Positions 23,701-35,260 of a DNA stretch of 64,000 bases are shown in pieces (positions within the stretch are counted from its first letter, which is position 1; each line of letters opens with the position of its first letter). The notes beneath the pieces were generated by a model. It was not told where the DNA came from. It saw only the letters and a program-made list of their open reading frames with translations, and searched no databases. The translations under genes were made by a program, and so were the position numbers. Source of the DNA: Carya illinoinensis (Eukaryota; Streptophyta; Magnoliopsida; Fagales; Juglandaceae); assembly GCF_018687715.1 (NCBI RefSeq), contig NC_056752.1, positions 12,911,501 to 12,975,500 on the forward strand. The letters run 5' to 3'.

Positions 23701-26700
23701 ACTTGTCATAAATTAGGTGTTTTACTCAGTAAGAGGCATCTTCTTCTATTCTTCCTTAAAAATAAAAACAGCATGGTCAAACTGAATACAGAATTAGCCT
23801 AATTACCTATAAAAAAATTTACCTATCATAAATATTGTATTAACATAATTAACATCCCAAATTCGATTATGGCTACAAATACCAAATTTCCAGTACCATA
23901 GCTTTTCTACGTTGAGGTTTTAGCCATTCATTTGGGGACAGTTACAAAAGGACTAGAAGGCAATTGCAAAAAGAATTTCCAACAGATAATATAAGGTGCC
24001 TGATACACTATTCACTCGAACAATAGCTCCACTCCCATTAAAGTGGAGAGTTCAAGTCAACATCCTAAGGATTTAGTTAGAAGCACATGAATTAAAAAAT
24101 CCACTCCAAATTGATGATGGTCATTTATATGAATGAGTTTCAAATTTACATTGTTCATAAATGTATCTACAATAATTTCGGATATTTTTTAAGTGATTTT
24201 ACAGAGATTGATGATTACCAATAGAAAACGATCTAGTCCAACTTTAGGAGTTAAAGTGCCAGGAAGCATAAAACTACACTGGTAGTAGTAGTTAAAAAGG
24301 ATATGTTAAATAGAGAGACAACAGAAGGTAATGATCTCACATAGGATAGAACTTAAGAAGATAATACATATGAGTGACCCCACTAAGTCAGAGAATCCAT
24401 AAACCAATCTAGATTTAATTAGGATCAGGGATTGATGGGGTTTAGTTAGGTAATTTTATTTAGTGCTGCAGGTTCACACATAGCCCATAAGGGGGAATGC
24501 ATCATTTCCCTTGCTTATCACTAAAAATAGCAAAAAATGATCCTCTGAAATCTATTTATGAATGTATCCATCCGTAAGTCTGTTCATCCTTTCAAGATTG
24601 TTGGTATGTGATTGAAGAAGACATTATGAGGGTAGTCCGGGATTTTTACACCAACTGCAAGCTTGAAAAAAGCCTAAATACCATCTTTATAGCCCTCATT
24701 CCTAAAAGCAATGGGACAATGGATGCTAAAGACTTCCACCACAGTAGCCTTGTGAATGGGGTGTGCAAGATAATTGCAAAGTCTTTACTAATTTAATTGG
24801 TTGAGTAGGATTACCAAGAAGATCATTTCAAAGCCTCAAAATGCATTTATAAGAAGTAGACAAATCTTAGACTCTATGCTCATTGCTTATTAGTTCTTTG
24901 ATAGTAGGCTATAATTAGGCAAGCTAGGGCTGCTCTACAAATTGAACATAGAGAAAGCCTATTGTCATATTGGGAGTTATCATCATATTGGGAGTTCCTG
25001 TATTATTTGCTTGGGTATTGCGGTTTTGAGAAGAAATGACAATCCTGGATAACACTGCATCATTACAACACACTTTTTGTATTGATGAATGGAACTCTTG
25101 TCGACTTCTTCAGTAGCTCTCCATATTTGAGACATGGTGATCCGCTATCGACATTACATTTATTATTTTCATTGGCTTAGCAAATGTTATGAGCTACTGC
25201 TGGTGGAGGCATTCTCTCAGCCTACTCTATGGAGGTCTAGAAATCTCAAGGTGCTTAACATTTCCAATCTCTTCTTTGCAGATGATACCTTGATATTATG
25301 TGGGACAAGCCTAGACCACATCCACATGAGGGATCTTTTCCCATGCTAAAAAGTCATTTCTAGGTTAAAAGTGAATTTGGCTAAGTCAAAGATGGTTCAT
25401 TGTGGAAATTGGGAATGCTTCTACTTTCTAATATAGATAGTTTGACCAACATTTGGTATGTACCTCTTTGCCTATAAAACCCCTAGGCCTTCCTTTAGGA
25501 ACTCCTTTTAGGGCCAAGTCTATTTGAGTTGAATAATTGAGAAGATCGAGAGTCCTCTGCCTGGTTGGAAGAGGATGAAGCTATCAACAGGTGGTAGGAT
25601 CACCTTGATGAAGAGCACCCTCTTTAACTTCCCAAAGTATTTCCCATCTATGTTTGCCCTTCCCACAAGTGTGATCAATCATATATAGAAGTGCTAATAC
25701 AGGACTTTTTATGAAGCAAGCCACATGAAGAATTCATATTTTGCCTAATAAACTAATTTAAGGTGTGCTCTCTAATGCCTAAGGGAGGTTTGCGAGCTAG
25801 AAACGTCCTTATGTTCAACCATGCCTTCCTAGAAAAGTGGATTTGGAGTTACCAGCATGAGACAGTCTTGTGGAAAGCCATAATGGATTCAAAATATGGT
25901 TGTGCTTGCAGTGGGCAGTTTACTAATGAGATACATTGGTTTCATGGAGTGGGGATAGAGGAAAATATCAGTATAGGACAGAAGGTTTTTTTTCTATTCA
26001 TAATAGACTTCAAGTAGGAGATGGCTCTAGAATTCCAATTTTGGCATAACTTGTGGTATGGTGACAAGGCCTTCAAGGAAGTTTTCGCAGAGATGTATGG
26101 TGTTGCAACTGTGCATGAGACTTTAGTAGGTAATCTATTTTCTCCAGTGGCTACTCACAATGAAATGTCATGTTTATCAAAACAACTCGTGATTGGGAGA
26201 TTAAAGCCTACAAAAAATTCTTGAATCTCCTAGATTATGTCTAGGTGAGTTGGGTTGCCTTACGGAATGACTTCATTGGCTGAGTTCGGTTGTCTTGGCT
26301 ATGCTGAGAAGGAAAGTAGACCCCTTTGCCAATAGGAGACAACCACAAATTGTACTGGTATGGAAGATGATCTCTATCTATCTAGTGTAATGCATCTAGA
26401 GGGAAAAGAATGAAAGAAACTTTGAGAATTGCGTGCACCAGATGGAAGAGCTTAAAACTTTTTTCTTAAGACTTTGTTCCTTTGGACAGACTCCTAAGAG
26501 TTCAATGATTCAGAGTCTTCATGATTTTCTGTCAACTTTTCTATTCCTAGTTAGGTGTTCCTCTTGTATACTTCCTATATACTCAAGTAATGGATTTTAA
26601 GTTTATTCTTCATTTATAAAAAAATCTGGTCATCCTTTCAGCATGTGTAAATCCGTGAGGTGCACATTTGGTGTTATAACTAAGCTAATGAACTTACAAC

Positions 26701-27650
26701 TCTAACAAAAGGAGCAATGGGAATGAGCAGCGTCCAAGTCTTTTGTAAGTGCCTAATCTCACGAAGAGCCACTGTTCCTGGCCTATAGTGCCGCTTCTTT
26801 GCCTGCCTCTGTGTTCCCGAAGCTATAGAACGATTGAATAATCAAATCACCAAATATCAATACTGACATGATCATCATCATCAAACAAGTTGGAAATGTG
26901 TAAATGGTTAAATGTAACAAAAACTTACTTCCAGGTGTATTCGGACTTTCACCAGGACGCTTCAACATTTGAAACAAATTTACATAACCATCAAGAAAGA
27001 ACAAGGTAAACATTACTGGAATAAAAAAATAAATCAACACTTAAATTTGAAATATGGCATAAAGAAGTACAGGCCAAAACACCCAAAAGCGTCACTCAAT
27101 TTTTAATTATCAGTTTTTTCTTTTTTTGGTTTCATATTTCGTTTGATGGAATAACTCATGGGAATGGAAATTTCAGATTGTATTTAATTTCCTATGTTTC
27201 CTTTCCTACAAAAAGCAGACATGAAAAGATATTACCAAGTATAAGGCTAGGTTTCGTTACTGAGGGAATAAAGTACGCCAATCAAATTCTTCTGACTAGT
27301 TATGATCTCAGAATAACAAAAAGAAAAACCACTAAGCTAGGCCTAATGTAACCATTCATCTCAACTAAAAGAAACGTCTCACTTTCTACAAGATATAAGA
27401 AGACAAAAATTGGGTCAATTCCAGCTCCCACTCCTTTTTTCCAAATTTTCTGAAAGGCCGAACGCAAAAAAGGAAAAATCGAACATAGACAGAAGATGAA
27501 GACCGAAGAAAGAGTGTTACCGCACTCCGAGCAGGTGTAGTTGACGATTCCCCTCTAGAACCTGGTATCACAAAGAGCAAAACCACAAAGAAAAAAGGGA
27601 AAAAAGAACCAAACCCTAAGAAATATATATAAACACAAAACAGAAAAACA

Positions 27651-27706
<56 letters not shown>

Positions 27707-27758
27707 CTGATTTTCTTGGATTTCCTTTCCTGTTAGCGGTATGTTTGATCCTCGCCAT
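20790..27758 (-). CDS. CENH3: Centromeric histone H3 variant CENH3, seven exons
   Basis: CENH3 replaces H3 in centromeric nucleosomes and is the base on which the kinetochore assembles. Exons (minus strand): 27758-27707, 27561-27521, 26959-26929, 26822-26698, 23430-23356, 21758-21683, 20845-20790. All introns are GT-AG and all frames join, giving 151 residues. The basic N-tail ([17 protein letters not shown] onwards) covers residues 1-52. The histone fold begins '[17 protein letters not shown]' (53-69). Loop 1 reads 'FSPDVSRW' (91-98), one residue longer than in ordinary H3, with the Trp typical of plant CENH3. Next is '[20 protein letters not shown]', and the protein ends '[11 protein letters not shown]', the CENH3 terminus instead of the H3 one. 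Usual plant lengths are about 155-180, so the tail is short. Residue 3 (Thr in most H3/CENH3 'MART') is Ile... the start is read as M-A-R-I. Intron 4 (3.27 kb) contains a LINE. Exon joins are mine, not from transcripts. Confidence 0.93.
21070..21102. repeat. Poly-C/poly-A tract in CENH3 intron 6
   Basis: Twenty-four consecutive C (21070-21093) followed by nine A. On the transcribed gene strand this is a T9-G24 run. Such a G-run can form quadruplexes and is prone to length errors in replication and sequencing. Confidence 0.9.
24595..26624 (+). mobile_element. 5'-truncated L1-type LINE in CENH3 intron 4 (antisense to the gene)
   Basis: Flanked by a 16-bp target-site duplication, 'tctgttcatcctttca' at 24579-24594 and 'tctggtcatcctttca' at 26625-26640 (one mismatch), with a short A-run at the 3' end. 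It encodes, in broken frames, LINE reverse transcriptase: '[15 protein letters not shown]', 'HLLF', the catalytic '[11 protein letters not shown]' (around 25285), then '[17 protein letters not shown]' and '[13 protein letters not shown]'. Endonuclease and ORF1 are missing. Many stops make it dead. The 2,030-bp length accounts for most of intron 4. Confidence 0.88.
27657..27703. repeat. (GA)n microsatellite in CENH3 intron 1
   Basis: A pure 47-bp GA run (CT on the gene strand) beginning two bases after the exon 1 splice donor (GTCCTCTCTC). It fills about a third of the 145-bp first intron. It probably varies in length between individuals. Confidence 0.95.
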
Positions 27759-27904
27759 TTGATTGAGAACAAAATGCTTGCAGTGAGCTCAATTATGTCT
27801 CACACACACACTGACACACGGGGGGGAACGCAACTAGGGCGCGGGGAGAAATGACACTTTCAAAATCAAAGAAATAAATTAAATAAATAGGTAAATAAAC
27901 GACA

Positions 27905-27912
27905 TTTCCCGC
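27905..27912 (+). promoter_or_regulatory. E2F-type site upstream of CENH3
   Basis: TTTCCCGC matches the E2F consensus TTTSSCGC exactly and lies 147-154 bp upstream of the CENH3 start codon. E2F factors drive S/G2-phase genes, and the Arabidopsis CENH3 promoter is known to use such sites. Function here is inferred from motif and position. Confidence 0.55.
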
Positions 27913-28039
27913 TCCACTACGTTTTAACATTGTAATGAGATCTCGAGAACGGCGTCGTCAACGTCCTTAAAAATCTTAGAAAAACTAGGGTTAATTGAAA
28001 ATTCAATGCCCCATTTTTTGCAACATTTATAGGGGTGCT

Positions 28040-28304
28040 ACTCGAAACTCTGGATGTCCCTGCCACCGCATTGAGGGAGGGAGGGGCGGCACCGGCCCCT
28101 ACCCACAGGAGATAAGTGCACAGGACGAGGGGTGAGTTGGCCTTTAGGGTCATTTGCCCACCGCCCATAGTTCCATGAGTGACCCACCAAGTGACCAACA
28201 TAGTAACCCTTTGAGATATATATATATATATATACCAAAGCTGAGTAGGCACAAGTTGTGACGGCGAGAGGCAAAGAGTCTAAACGTGTAGGGGGGTTGG
28301 GGAG
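28040..28304. other. GC-richer spacer upstream of CENH3
   Basis: Non-coding. It includes 'gaggggcggcaccggcccct' and a (TA)n run near 28218-28233. Overlapping minus-strand ORFs here are compositional artefacts. Confidence 0.4.
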
Positions 28305-29032
28305 TAGGGATGACAATATGTGACACGACCCGTGAATCCAATATGAACACAACACAAAATTAGCAGGTTTGGGTTTAATGTCAATGGGTTTGGATCAAAA
28401 TGAGTTGTACCATTAAGACACAATTTATAAACGAGTCAATAAGGGGTCAAGCTGCTTAACATAAAATCAACCCATTTTAACCCATTTAGAATTTATTTCA
28501 AAATTAAAATTTTATTATTGTTAAATTGTAATATTGGTATTTCTTAGTATACTTATGTTTTTATTGGTTTTATTATTAGAATTGTAATTTTAGGCCTATG
28601 CTCATATTTATTATTGTATGATTTGTAATGTTGGTTTTATTATATGTTAAAATTTGAAAAATATTGATATATAGTTTTTTAAGATATTGTGGTTATTAAT
28701 AAATATATATTTTAACTTTTATGTAAAATTATATTAATCATGTCAAATAAGTTATGCATTTTAGTTCAACCCATTTACATAAAACAAACGAGTTTAAATG
28801 AGTCATATCGTATTAACATATCTTTAATTAATTATTAAACAAGTTAAAACGAGTGACACAGTACAATCCGTTATCTAAATGGGTTAGATTAGGGTTTAGA
28901 AGTCTGACACGTTTAGCTTAATGGGTTGACACGTTTAGCTTAATGGGTTGGGTTTGATATAACCTATATAATCAAATATTCATAACTTGACGCTACATTA
29001 ATATGACCTAAAAACATGATTCGCCACCCTTA
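28305..29032. mobile_element. hAT-type MITE with 8-bp target-site duplication
   Basis: A 728-bp non-coding element flanked by 'ttggggag' (28297-28304) and 'ttggagag' (29033-29040). The ends are imperfect inverted repeats: 'tagggatgacaatatgtgac' and the complement of 'catgattcgccaccctta'. The 8-bp duplication and the GGGTGGCAA-like end are those of hAT elements. It contains a 22-bp tandem duplication (tgacacgtttagcttaatgg, at 28905 and 28927). It lies about 0.55 kb upstream of the CENH3 start codon. Confidence 0.75.
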
Positions 29033-29040
29033 TTGGAGAG

Positions 29041-30059
29041 GAACCTTGAGCAAGCTTAGGCCCAGCCAGGGCCCCACCCTCAGCTCCTAGTGTAAGGGCA
29101 TCCGTTTGCACGCCACTCGTCGGCCCAGACCATGTGGATGTCGAACGGGCTGGGGAGGCAATGCCCCACTGCCAACCCTAATTTATACGTAGAATTTTAA
29201 AATTTTGCAATCGCAACTTCCATAAAAACATAAGGTAATAAAACCTTTTGAACAATAGTTGCAAATTTTAAATTTTTGATATCTTAGGTTTAACTATTGT
29301 GAGTTAAAAAACCTTAGATAACTTTTTACAAGATAACTTTTTACAAACCAATGAAAACTGGCATCTACTTGGCCAAGGTGGGGTAAGGAGGTGGTGCCCC
29401 CCCCACCCAACCCTAATTTATACTTAAAAACTTAAAATTTTGTAATTCGCAGCTTTCATAAAAATGTAAGGTAATAAAACCTTTAACAAAAGTTGCGAAT
29501 TATAAACTTTTGAAATCTTAGGTGTAAATGATGTGAGTTAAAAAAATCAAAGATACCTTTTACAAATTGATGAAATCGAGATACTAAATTTGCAAATAAC
29601 CCTTAAAAAATATATGAGAAATTCATTTCAGATTGATTAGACACGTTTAAGTAGGTTTTCAAGTCATTAATATAAAAAATCATTTAAACTTTGTCAAGTC
29701 AACTTGTATAACGAAAGATGACAAATTTAAAACGAGGAGCAGCATTACACAAATTATATTAGGAATAGTATTCTTCATCTAAATTATATTATTTTCATTC
29801 ACATCAATTAATGTGATTTACATTAACAAAACTCAAGATAAATAATGAAATTTCTCACTTTTTAATATTTTTTTCATGACTCTTATATTTCTTATTCAAA
29901 CCTTTGATTGGGATTTTCAAATGATGAAAATTGTTGCTAACTGTTATAAAAGATGACTTTCACATGTCCATGATAAAAAATGTGAGATTTGTTGACCCCA
30001 AGAATATATGAAGTTCACTTCAATAGTCTTTCCTTGTCTTATTCTTTTCTTCATCTTTT
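29041..30059. other. Spacer with a diverged 235-bp tandem duplication
   Basis: No gene is seen. The phrase 'ccaaccctaatttatac' occurs at 29172 and 29407, each followed by related sequence ('cataaggtaataaaacctt' and 'tgtaaggtaataaaacctt', then 'cttaggtttaactattgtga' and 'cttaggtgtaaatgatgtga'). This gives two copies of about 190 bp spaced 235 bp apart. The remainder is AT-rich. Confidence 0.6.
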
Positions 30060-30082
30060 TCTTATGGTCTTGTCTGGGAATA

Positions 30083-30990
30083 TAGAGTCGCTAGAACAAC
30101 TGTGGTCTTTTACATTTGATAGAGGGGGAAGAGGGTGTTAGGGTGGAAAGTTTTCGTGAGGGGGAACTGTGCTTGATTTGTAAGGTGTGGCTTGATTGGA
30201 CTATCATGTATACTTTTATCCAATCTACTATGGCAAAAGTCAGGACGCTAAGAAAATAGACAATATTTCAAGGGGTTGGAGATAACATATTCACTATCTT
30301 GTTTGCCAATAATTCGGATAAGTAGAGGGTAGAAGAAGGAAAGCCGTGATTTTTTGACAATACAATTTTTGACAATAATTCAGATAATTTGATTTAACCT
30401 TCCAAAATGAATTTTGATCATGCCTCATTCTGGTTATAGTTGCACAATTTACTGTTGGCTGGTATGAATAAGGATTGTGGGATGAGAATAGGTAGTTAAA
30501 TAGGGAATGTGGAGGAGATTGAGGTTGATGAAAATGATCTGGGATGGGGCAAGTTTTTACGTCTCAAAGTTTGTCTCGATTTGAAGAAATCTCTCTCAAG
30601 AGGCAGAACAATAATAGTTGAAGGTAAGCAATTTTGGATTCCTATTCAGTATGAGAAACTACCAAGGGTCTGCTTCACTTGTGGTCTAATTGTTCATGCT
30701 AAGCAAAAGTGTTCTCTTGAGGGTTCATTCCTGGCTCATGGTTGTGTGCTGTGCAACCAAGTCACATGGTTTGGGACCACTCAAAATATCGTGGTTTCTA
30801 TCCAGTTCAGGCTGCACAAGGAGGAAACAGGCCATGCGAGATAGTGAAGGGCGGTGCCGTTGACTCAACAAAACCATTACTGGGGAAGACATCAAATTTG
30901 GTAACTAATATGGAGAAGGGAGTGAATCCAGGGGTCAATAAGGTAACTTCTAATTCTTTTAATGTGATTGCGGATGCTGGGGGATAGAAT
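30083..30990 (+). pseudogene. LINE ORF1 remnant (DUF4283-like plus CCHC knuckle)
   Basis: Starting at an ATA where an ATG would be expected, the text reads 'ESLEQLWSFTFDRGGRG', then in shifted frames 'SRGWR' and 'ASFWLQLHNL', the plan of the DUF4283 domain. The clean part, 30509-30844, has 'KKSLSRGRTIIVEGKQFWIP' and the zinc knuckle 'CFTCGLIVHAKQKC' (C-x2-C-x4-H-x4-C). The protein normally packages LINE RNA. Several stops upstream make it non-functional. Confidence 0.7.
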
Positions 30991-31449
30991 TTGATAACAG
31001 TAGGAAATTCTTTCAATACTCAATCTTGCCATAACCATCCTCTCGATCCTATTTTAGAAAGTGACTTTTCATTGCATGATAAGGGTTACTATCAGATGAG
31101 GGTAGAGGTAGGGTGATGGGCCATGTAGCTAATGGGATGTACTTTTGGCCCAAAAGAAATGCTCATATTGTAAGAAAAGGAAAAAACGGTTATCTGTGAA
31201 AAATATTATTCTCACTAGGAGTAAGCAACAAAACTTTTTAGGCATTATTATTAAACCTATCAAGACAAGCCAACAGATTTTAAAGAAACGATTGCTTAAT
31301 ACGAGTAATGTTGAAAATGAAACATAGGTTTTTGGTACAAAGAGAATAAAACTGGATTGTTTTGAGGGAACCGGTATGGTAGAGGATAATGACATTGTTA
31401 TTGATTATTTGATATCAGTAGGAGCTGGTTGCCAGCCCTGCTAGGAGCA

Positions 31450-34400
31450 ATGAGTTTCATTAGTTGAAACTCCTGTGGGCTTGGGAACCCAAGGGGAGTT
31501 CGAGTGTTTCAAGATATGATTCGAAGAGAAGATCTCAATGTTTTGTTCCTACAAGAAACAAGACTTAGTGTTAATAGAATGGAAAAGTTGAAGTTTACTT
31601 TAAGGTTTCCTAATGGTTTACCAGTGAGTAACGAAGGTAGAGAGAGGGGGGGTGTTGCTTTATCCTAGAAAAGTCAGTTTTCTCTAAGGATTTTTCACTT
31701 TTCTAAATCTCATATCCATGATGAGGTTAAGTTTGACGAGGACAGTGATGTTTATTGGTATCTAACTGGCATGTATAGGTAGCCTGAAGCTTTAAAGGGG
31801 CATGAGACTTAGTCTTTGCTAAGGTCTATTAGTGTCCCTTCTAGTTGTGCTTGGTTTTTTTTTTTTTTTTTTTGGAGACTTTAATGAAATTCTGCACATG
31901 GGGGAGAAATGAGGGGGGAAATGTAGATCTGCTAAACTTATATAGGACTTCAAGGACTTGTTATCTGATTGTCAACTATCATATTTGGGTTTTAGTGGTC
32001 CTCAATTTACTTGGTGGACTGGGAGGCAGAATGGAGGTAGTACTTCATAAAGATTGGATAGGTACATTGCAAATGATGAATCAAGATCCATTTTCCCCAT
32101 AATGGCTATTGAGCACTTGCCAGTTGCCTATTCTGACCATCTTATAATCAGACTAAAATCTCAATGATTGTGTGAGGCATAAGAGGGGGTTTGGTTTCAA
32201 ATTTGAGGCCACGTGGATAAGATCTAAGGAGTGTAAGCAGATTATAGCCTCAACTTGGAATGGAAAGGAATGAGAGAAAACCTTGTCATTGGTTATGTAG
32301 AAAATTAAGAACTGTGGTGAGTAGCTCCAACGTTGGAATAAAAACAGTTATGTTAAGAAAATAATTGCAAGGACTCGAGACAGAATTAATAATCTGTACC
32401 AGGTGGATCCTGAATGTTTGAGGACTAATAATCACAAAGAAGCTAACTCAGTTTTGCAAAAATGGCTATAGAGTGATGAAATTATGTGGAGACAAAGGTC
32501 TAAAGTACTTTGGTTAAAGGAGTGTGATAAAAACACAAGACTTTTTCATAAGAAATTTTCTCAAAAGCATAAAAGAAATTTTATAAAAGTGATTAGAGAC
32601 ATTACTAGTGAGTGGCATGTGGGAGCAGATAAGGATAGAGTCATACTAGACTAATTTAGAACTATTTTTTCTTCTACAAATTAGCAAGGTGATATGAGGT
32701 CTCTGGTTTAAAAGGTTGAGTCTCATATGTGATGAATGATCATTTGCTTCAAAATTATACTATTGAGGAGGTTTTTCAAGCTCTAAACCAAATGGATCCC
32801 TTAAAGGTCCTTGGAACTGATGGCATGCCACTTTTATTCTATCAAAAGTATCGGTCTTTGGTTGGAAGGGATGTTTCTGCTGCTTTGCTAAGAGCTCTCA
32901 ATGAAGGGGTGTTTCCATATACTTTGAATCATACATACATAGCTTTGATCCCAAAGAAAAACAAACCTTTAGTAGTGACAGATTACATGCCAATTAGTTT
33001 GTACAATATAGTCTACAAGTTAATTGCTAAAGTTTTATCAAATAGGCTAAAAAGCATACTTCCATATATTATTTCCATATCTCAGTCAGCTTTTATGTCA
33101 AGTAGATTGATCATCAATAATGTTCTAGTTGCTTATGAACTAGTCCATTATTTAAGATAGAAAAAATAAGGAAAGAATTGGTATATGTCCTTAAAGTTGG
33201 ACATGAGCAAATCCTATGATCGAGTGGAATGGAGCTTCCTTGATATTATTATGGAAAAAATGGGTTTTAATGAGAAGCGAAGAAAGCTATTTATGTTTTG
33301 TGTGAAGTCTGTGTCATATTCTATTCTAATCAATGTGACTCCTAGGAGATCTATCTTGCTTACAAGGGGGTTATGATAAGGGGATCCTCTATCCCCTTAT
33401 CTTTTCCTCTTATGCATTGAGGGCTTGGCTGCACTTTTAAGACAAGCAGAAGAGGCAAAGCTAATAGAAGACATCAAGATCTGTTGAAGTAGTCCAAGGA
33501 TCAACAACCTACTATTTGCATATGACAGACTGTTCTTTTGCAATGCTTCTATGCAAACAAATTCAAACATTCATCAACTCCTTCAAGTATATGAACAAGC
33601 TTTAGGTCAAAACATGGATAGGGATAAAACAACTATGGTCTTTAGTGCCAATATAGATACTAAATTGCAGCAGGATATCATGACATCTTGGGGAATGCAG
33701 CAAGTGAAACAGTTTGAAAAATATCTTGGACTCCCATCAGTGGTAGGCCGATCTAAAAATAAGGCTTTCATGGATATTAAGCACAAAGTGTGGCAGAAAT
33801 TGCAAAGATAGAAGGAAAGGTTACTATCACAAGGTAGAAAGGAAGTCGTGATAAAAGCTGTGGCCTTATCTATACCCACATACTCGATGAGCTATTTCAA
33901 GCTACCAGGGAGTCTTTGTAGGGAGTAGGAGAACATGATGACTAAGTTTTGGTGGGGCCAAAGGAAGGAGGAGAACAAAATAAGATGGGTAAGCTAGTCC
34001 AATATGTGTGCTTCAAAGTTTTCCAGTGGTATGGGGTTTAAAGACCTGCAAAGTTTTAACATAGCATTATTGGCTAAACAAGCTTGGAGAATCATGAATG
34101 AGAAGTCTACTCTATTGCACAAAGTTTACAAATCAAGGTACTTTTCTAACTCTGATTTCCAGGAAGCTAAATTGGGTCATGCACCATCATATGTTTGAAG
34201 AGGGATTTGGGAGTCCAAAAGTATGCTGTTGAAAGGCGATAGGTGGTGTGTGGGTAATGGAAAGTCCATCAACATCTGGTTTGACTTTTGGCTACCAAAT
34301 CAAAGATTGATTCCTATGGATCATGATCAGAATAGGGTGCAAGCTTATCAAACTATTGCACAACTTATTGATGATGATTCTAACTAGTGGGATGCAGATT

Positions 34401-35251
34401 TAGTCAAAACCATTATGGCCCCTCGAGCAATTGCTGAAGTATTGAGACTACCACTTAGACCTACTTAGACATGCTAATGAGGAAGACCAGCTTATTTGGC
34501 ACCATAAGAAGTCAGAAATTTATATAATGAAGGGTGCCTATAAGTTTTTCTTAACTTAGAGGAATAATCGTAATCAAGAGAAATGTTCTATTGTCAATCT
34601 CAACATACTTTTTGGAAACATATGTGGAAGCTTCGTATCCCTAACAGAGTAAGGGTGGCATGAAGAGCTTGTAAGCAAGGATTGCCTAGAGTAAGGGTGG
34701 CATGGAGAGCTTGTAAGCAAGGATTGCCTACTATGAAAAATTTGCTGGTTAGGAAGGTGGTTCAAAAGGATACTTGTCAGTTATGTAAGAACAGTGTGGA
34801 GGATATAGGTCATGCACTTGTTTTTTGTCCATCCATTCTGTCATATTAGAAACAAGTATTCAAGTTTAAGTTTTTGGATGAAGCTCCTAAGGATTTTATG
34901 GAATTAGCAATGCGGATAAGGAAGGAAGGGAGTGCTGGGGATCTAGAGAAATTCTTACTCATTGCTTGGTCTTTATGGTATAGGAGGAATCAATTCTTGC
35001 ATGAGGGTCACCATCAGCACCCACAACAAGCTATTGAATATGCTCTTTCTCTTTTGAAGGATTTGAAAGTTGTTAAAGCTGCTTCTCAATAGAAACTGGT
35101 GGAGTGTCTTGGATGGAGATCCCTTACTGTAGGTGTTCCAAAAATTAATATAGATGGAGCAATTTTTAATGAGTTGAGTAGGTCTGGTGTGGGAATCATT
35201 TTGCGAGATGAGAAAGGCAAAGTCTTAATGTCTGCTTGCTATGTGACTTAT
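31450..35251 (+). pseudogene. LINE ORF2 remnant: endonuclease, reverse transcriptase, zinc-binding, RNase H
   Basis: The endonuclease begins at ATG 31450 (MSFIS then a TGA where Trp is usual). It keeps 'LFLQETRL', a GDFNEIL-like site after a T-run at 31855, and 'AYSDH'. Reverse transcriptase starts near 32740: 'VLGTDGMPLLFYQKY', 'IALIPKKNKPLVVTDYMPIS', 'LKLDMSKSYDRVEWSFL', 'GDPLSPYLFLLCIEGL'. The catalytic box reads 'LLFAYDRLFFC' (about 33515), so the first Asp of FADD is Tyr. Then come 'YLGLPSVVGRSKNKAF', a zinc-binding region with 'CQLCKNSVEDIGHALVFC' (about 34775-34828) and the start of RNase H ('INIDGAIFNELSRSGVGII'). At least a dozen stops or frameshifts are present. Confidence 0.8.
34646..34729 (+). 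repeat. 42-bp in-frame tandem duplication in the LINE zinc-binding region
   Basis: Units 34646-34687 and 34688-34729 differ by one base (tgaaga against tggaga). Being 42 bp it repeats 14 codons (RVRVAWRACKQGLP) in frame. The first copy has TGA where the second has TGG. Confidence 0.92.
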
Positions 35252-35260
35252 TAAAAAATA

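Larger units (their letters stand above)
30060..35260 (+). mobile_element. Nearly complete but inactive L1-type LINE
   Basis: ORF1-like, endonuclease, reverse transcriptase, zinc-binding and RNase H regions follow one another on the plus strand, the order of plant L1 elements with an RNase H. Stops and frameshifts occur throughout. The RNase H part ends abruptly at about 35251 without the remaining catalytic motifs or a poly(A) tail, so the 3' end is deleted. No target-site duplication was found. Confidence 0.8.

Noticed and set aside
26698..26822. Exon 4 as part of an ordinary histone H3 gene
   Set aside because: Loop 1 length, Trp98, the long variable tail and the [11 protein letters not shown] end fit CENH3. 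Ordinary H3 ends differently and usually has a near-invariant tail.
27386..27772. ORF of 128 codons with a long Ser-Leu repeat on the minus strand
   Set aside because: It is the translation of the (CT)n intron 1 microsatellite in a frame other than CENH3.
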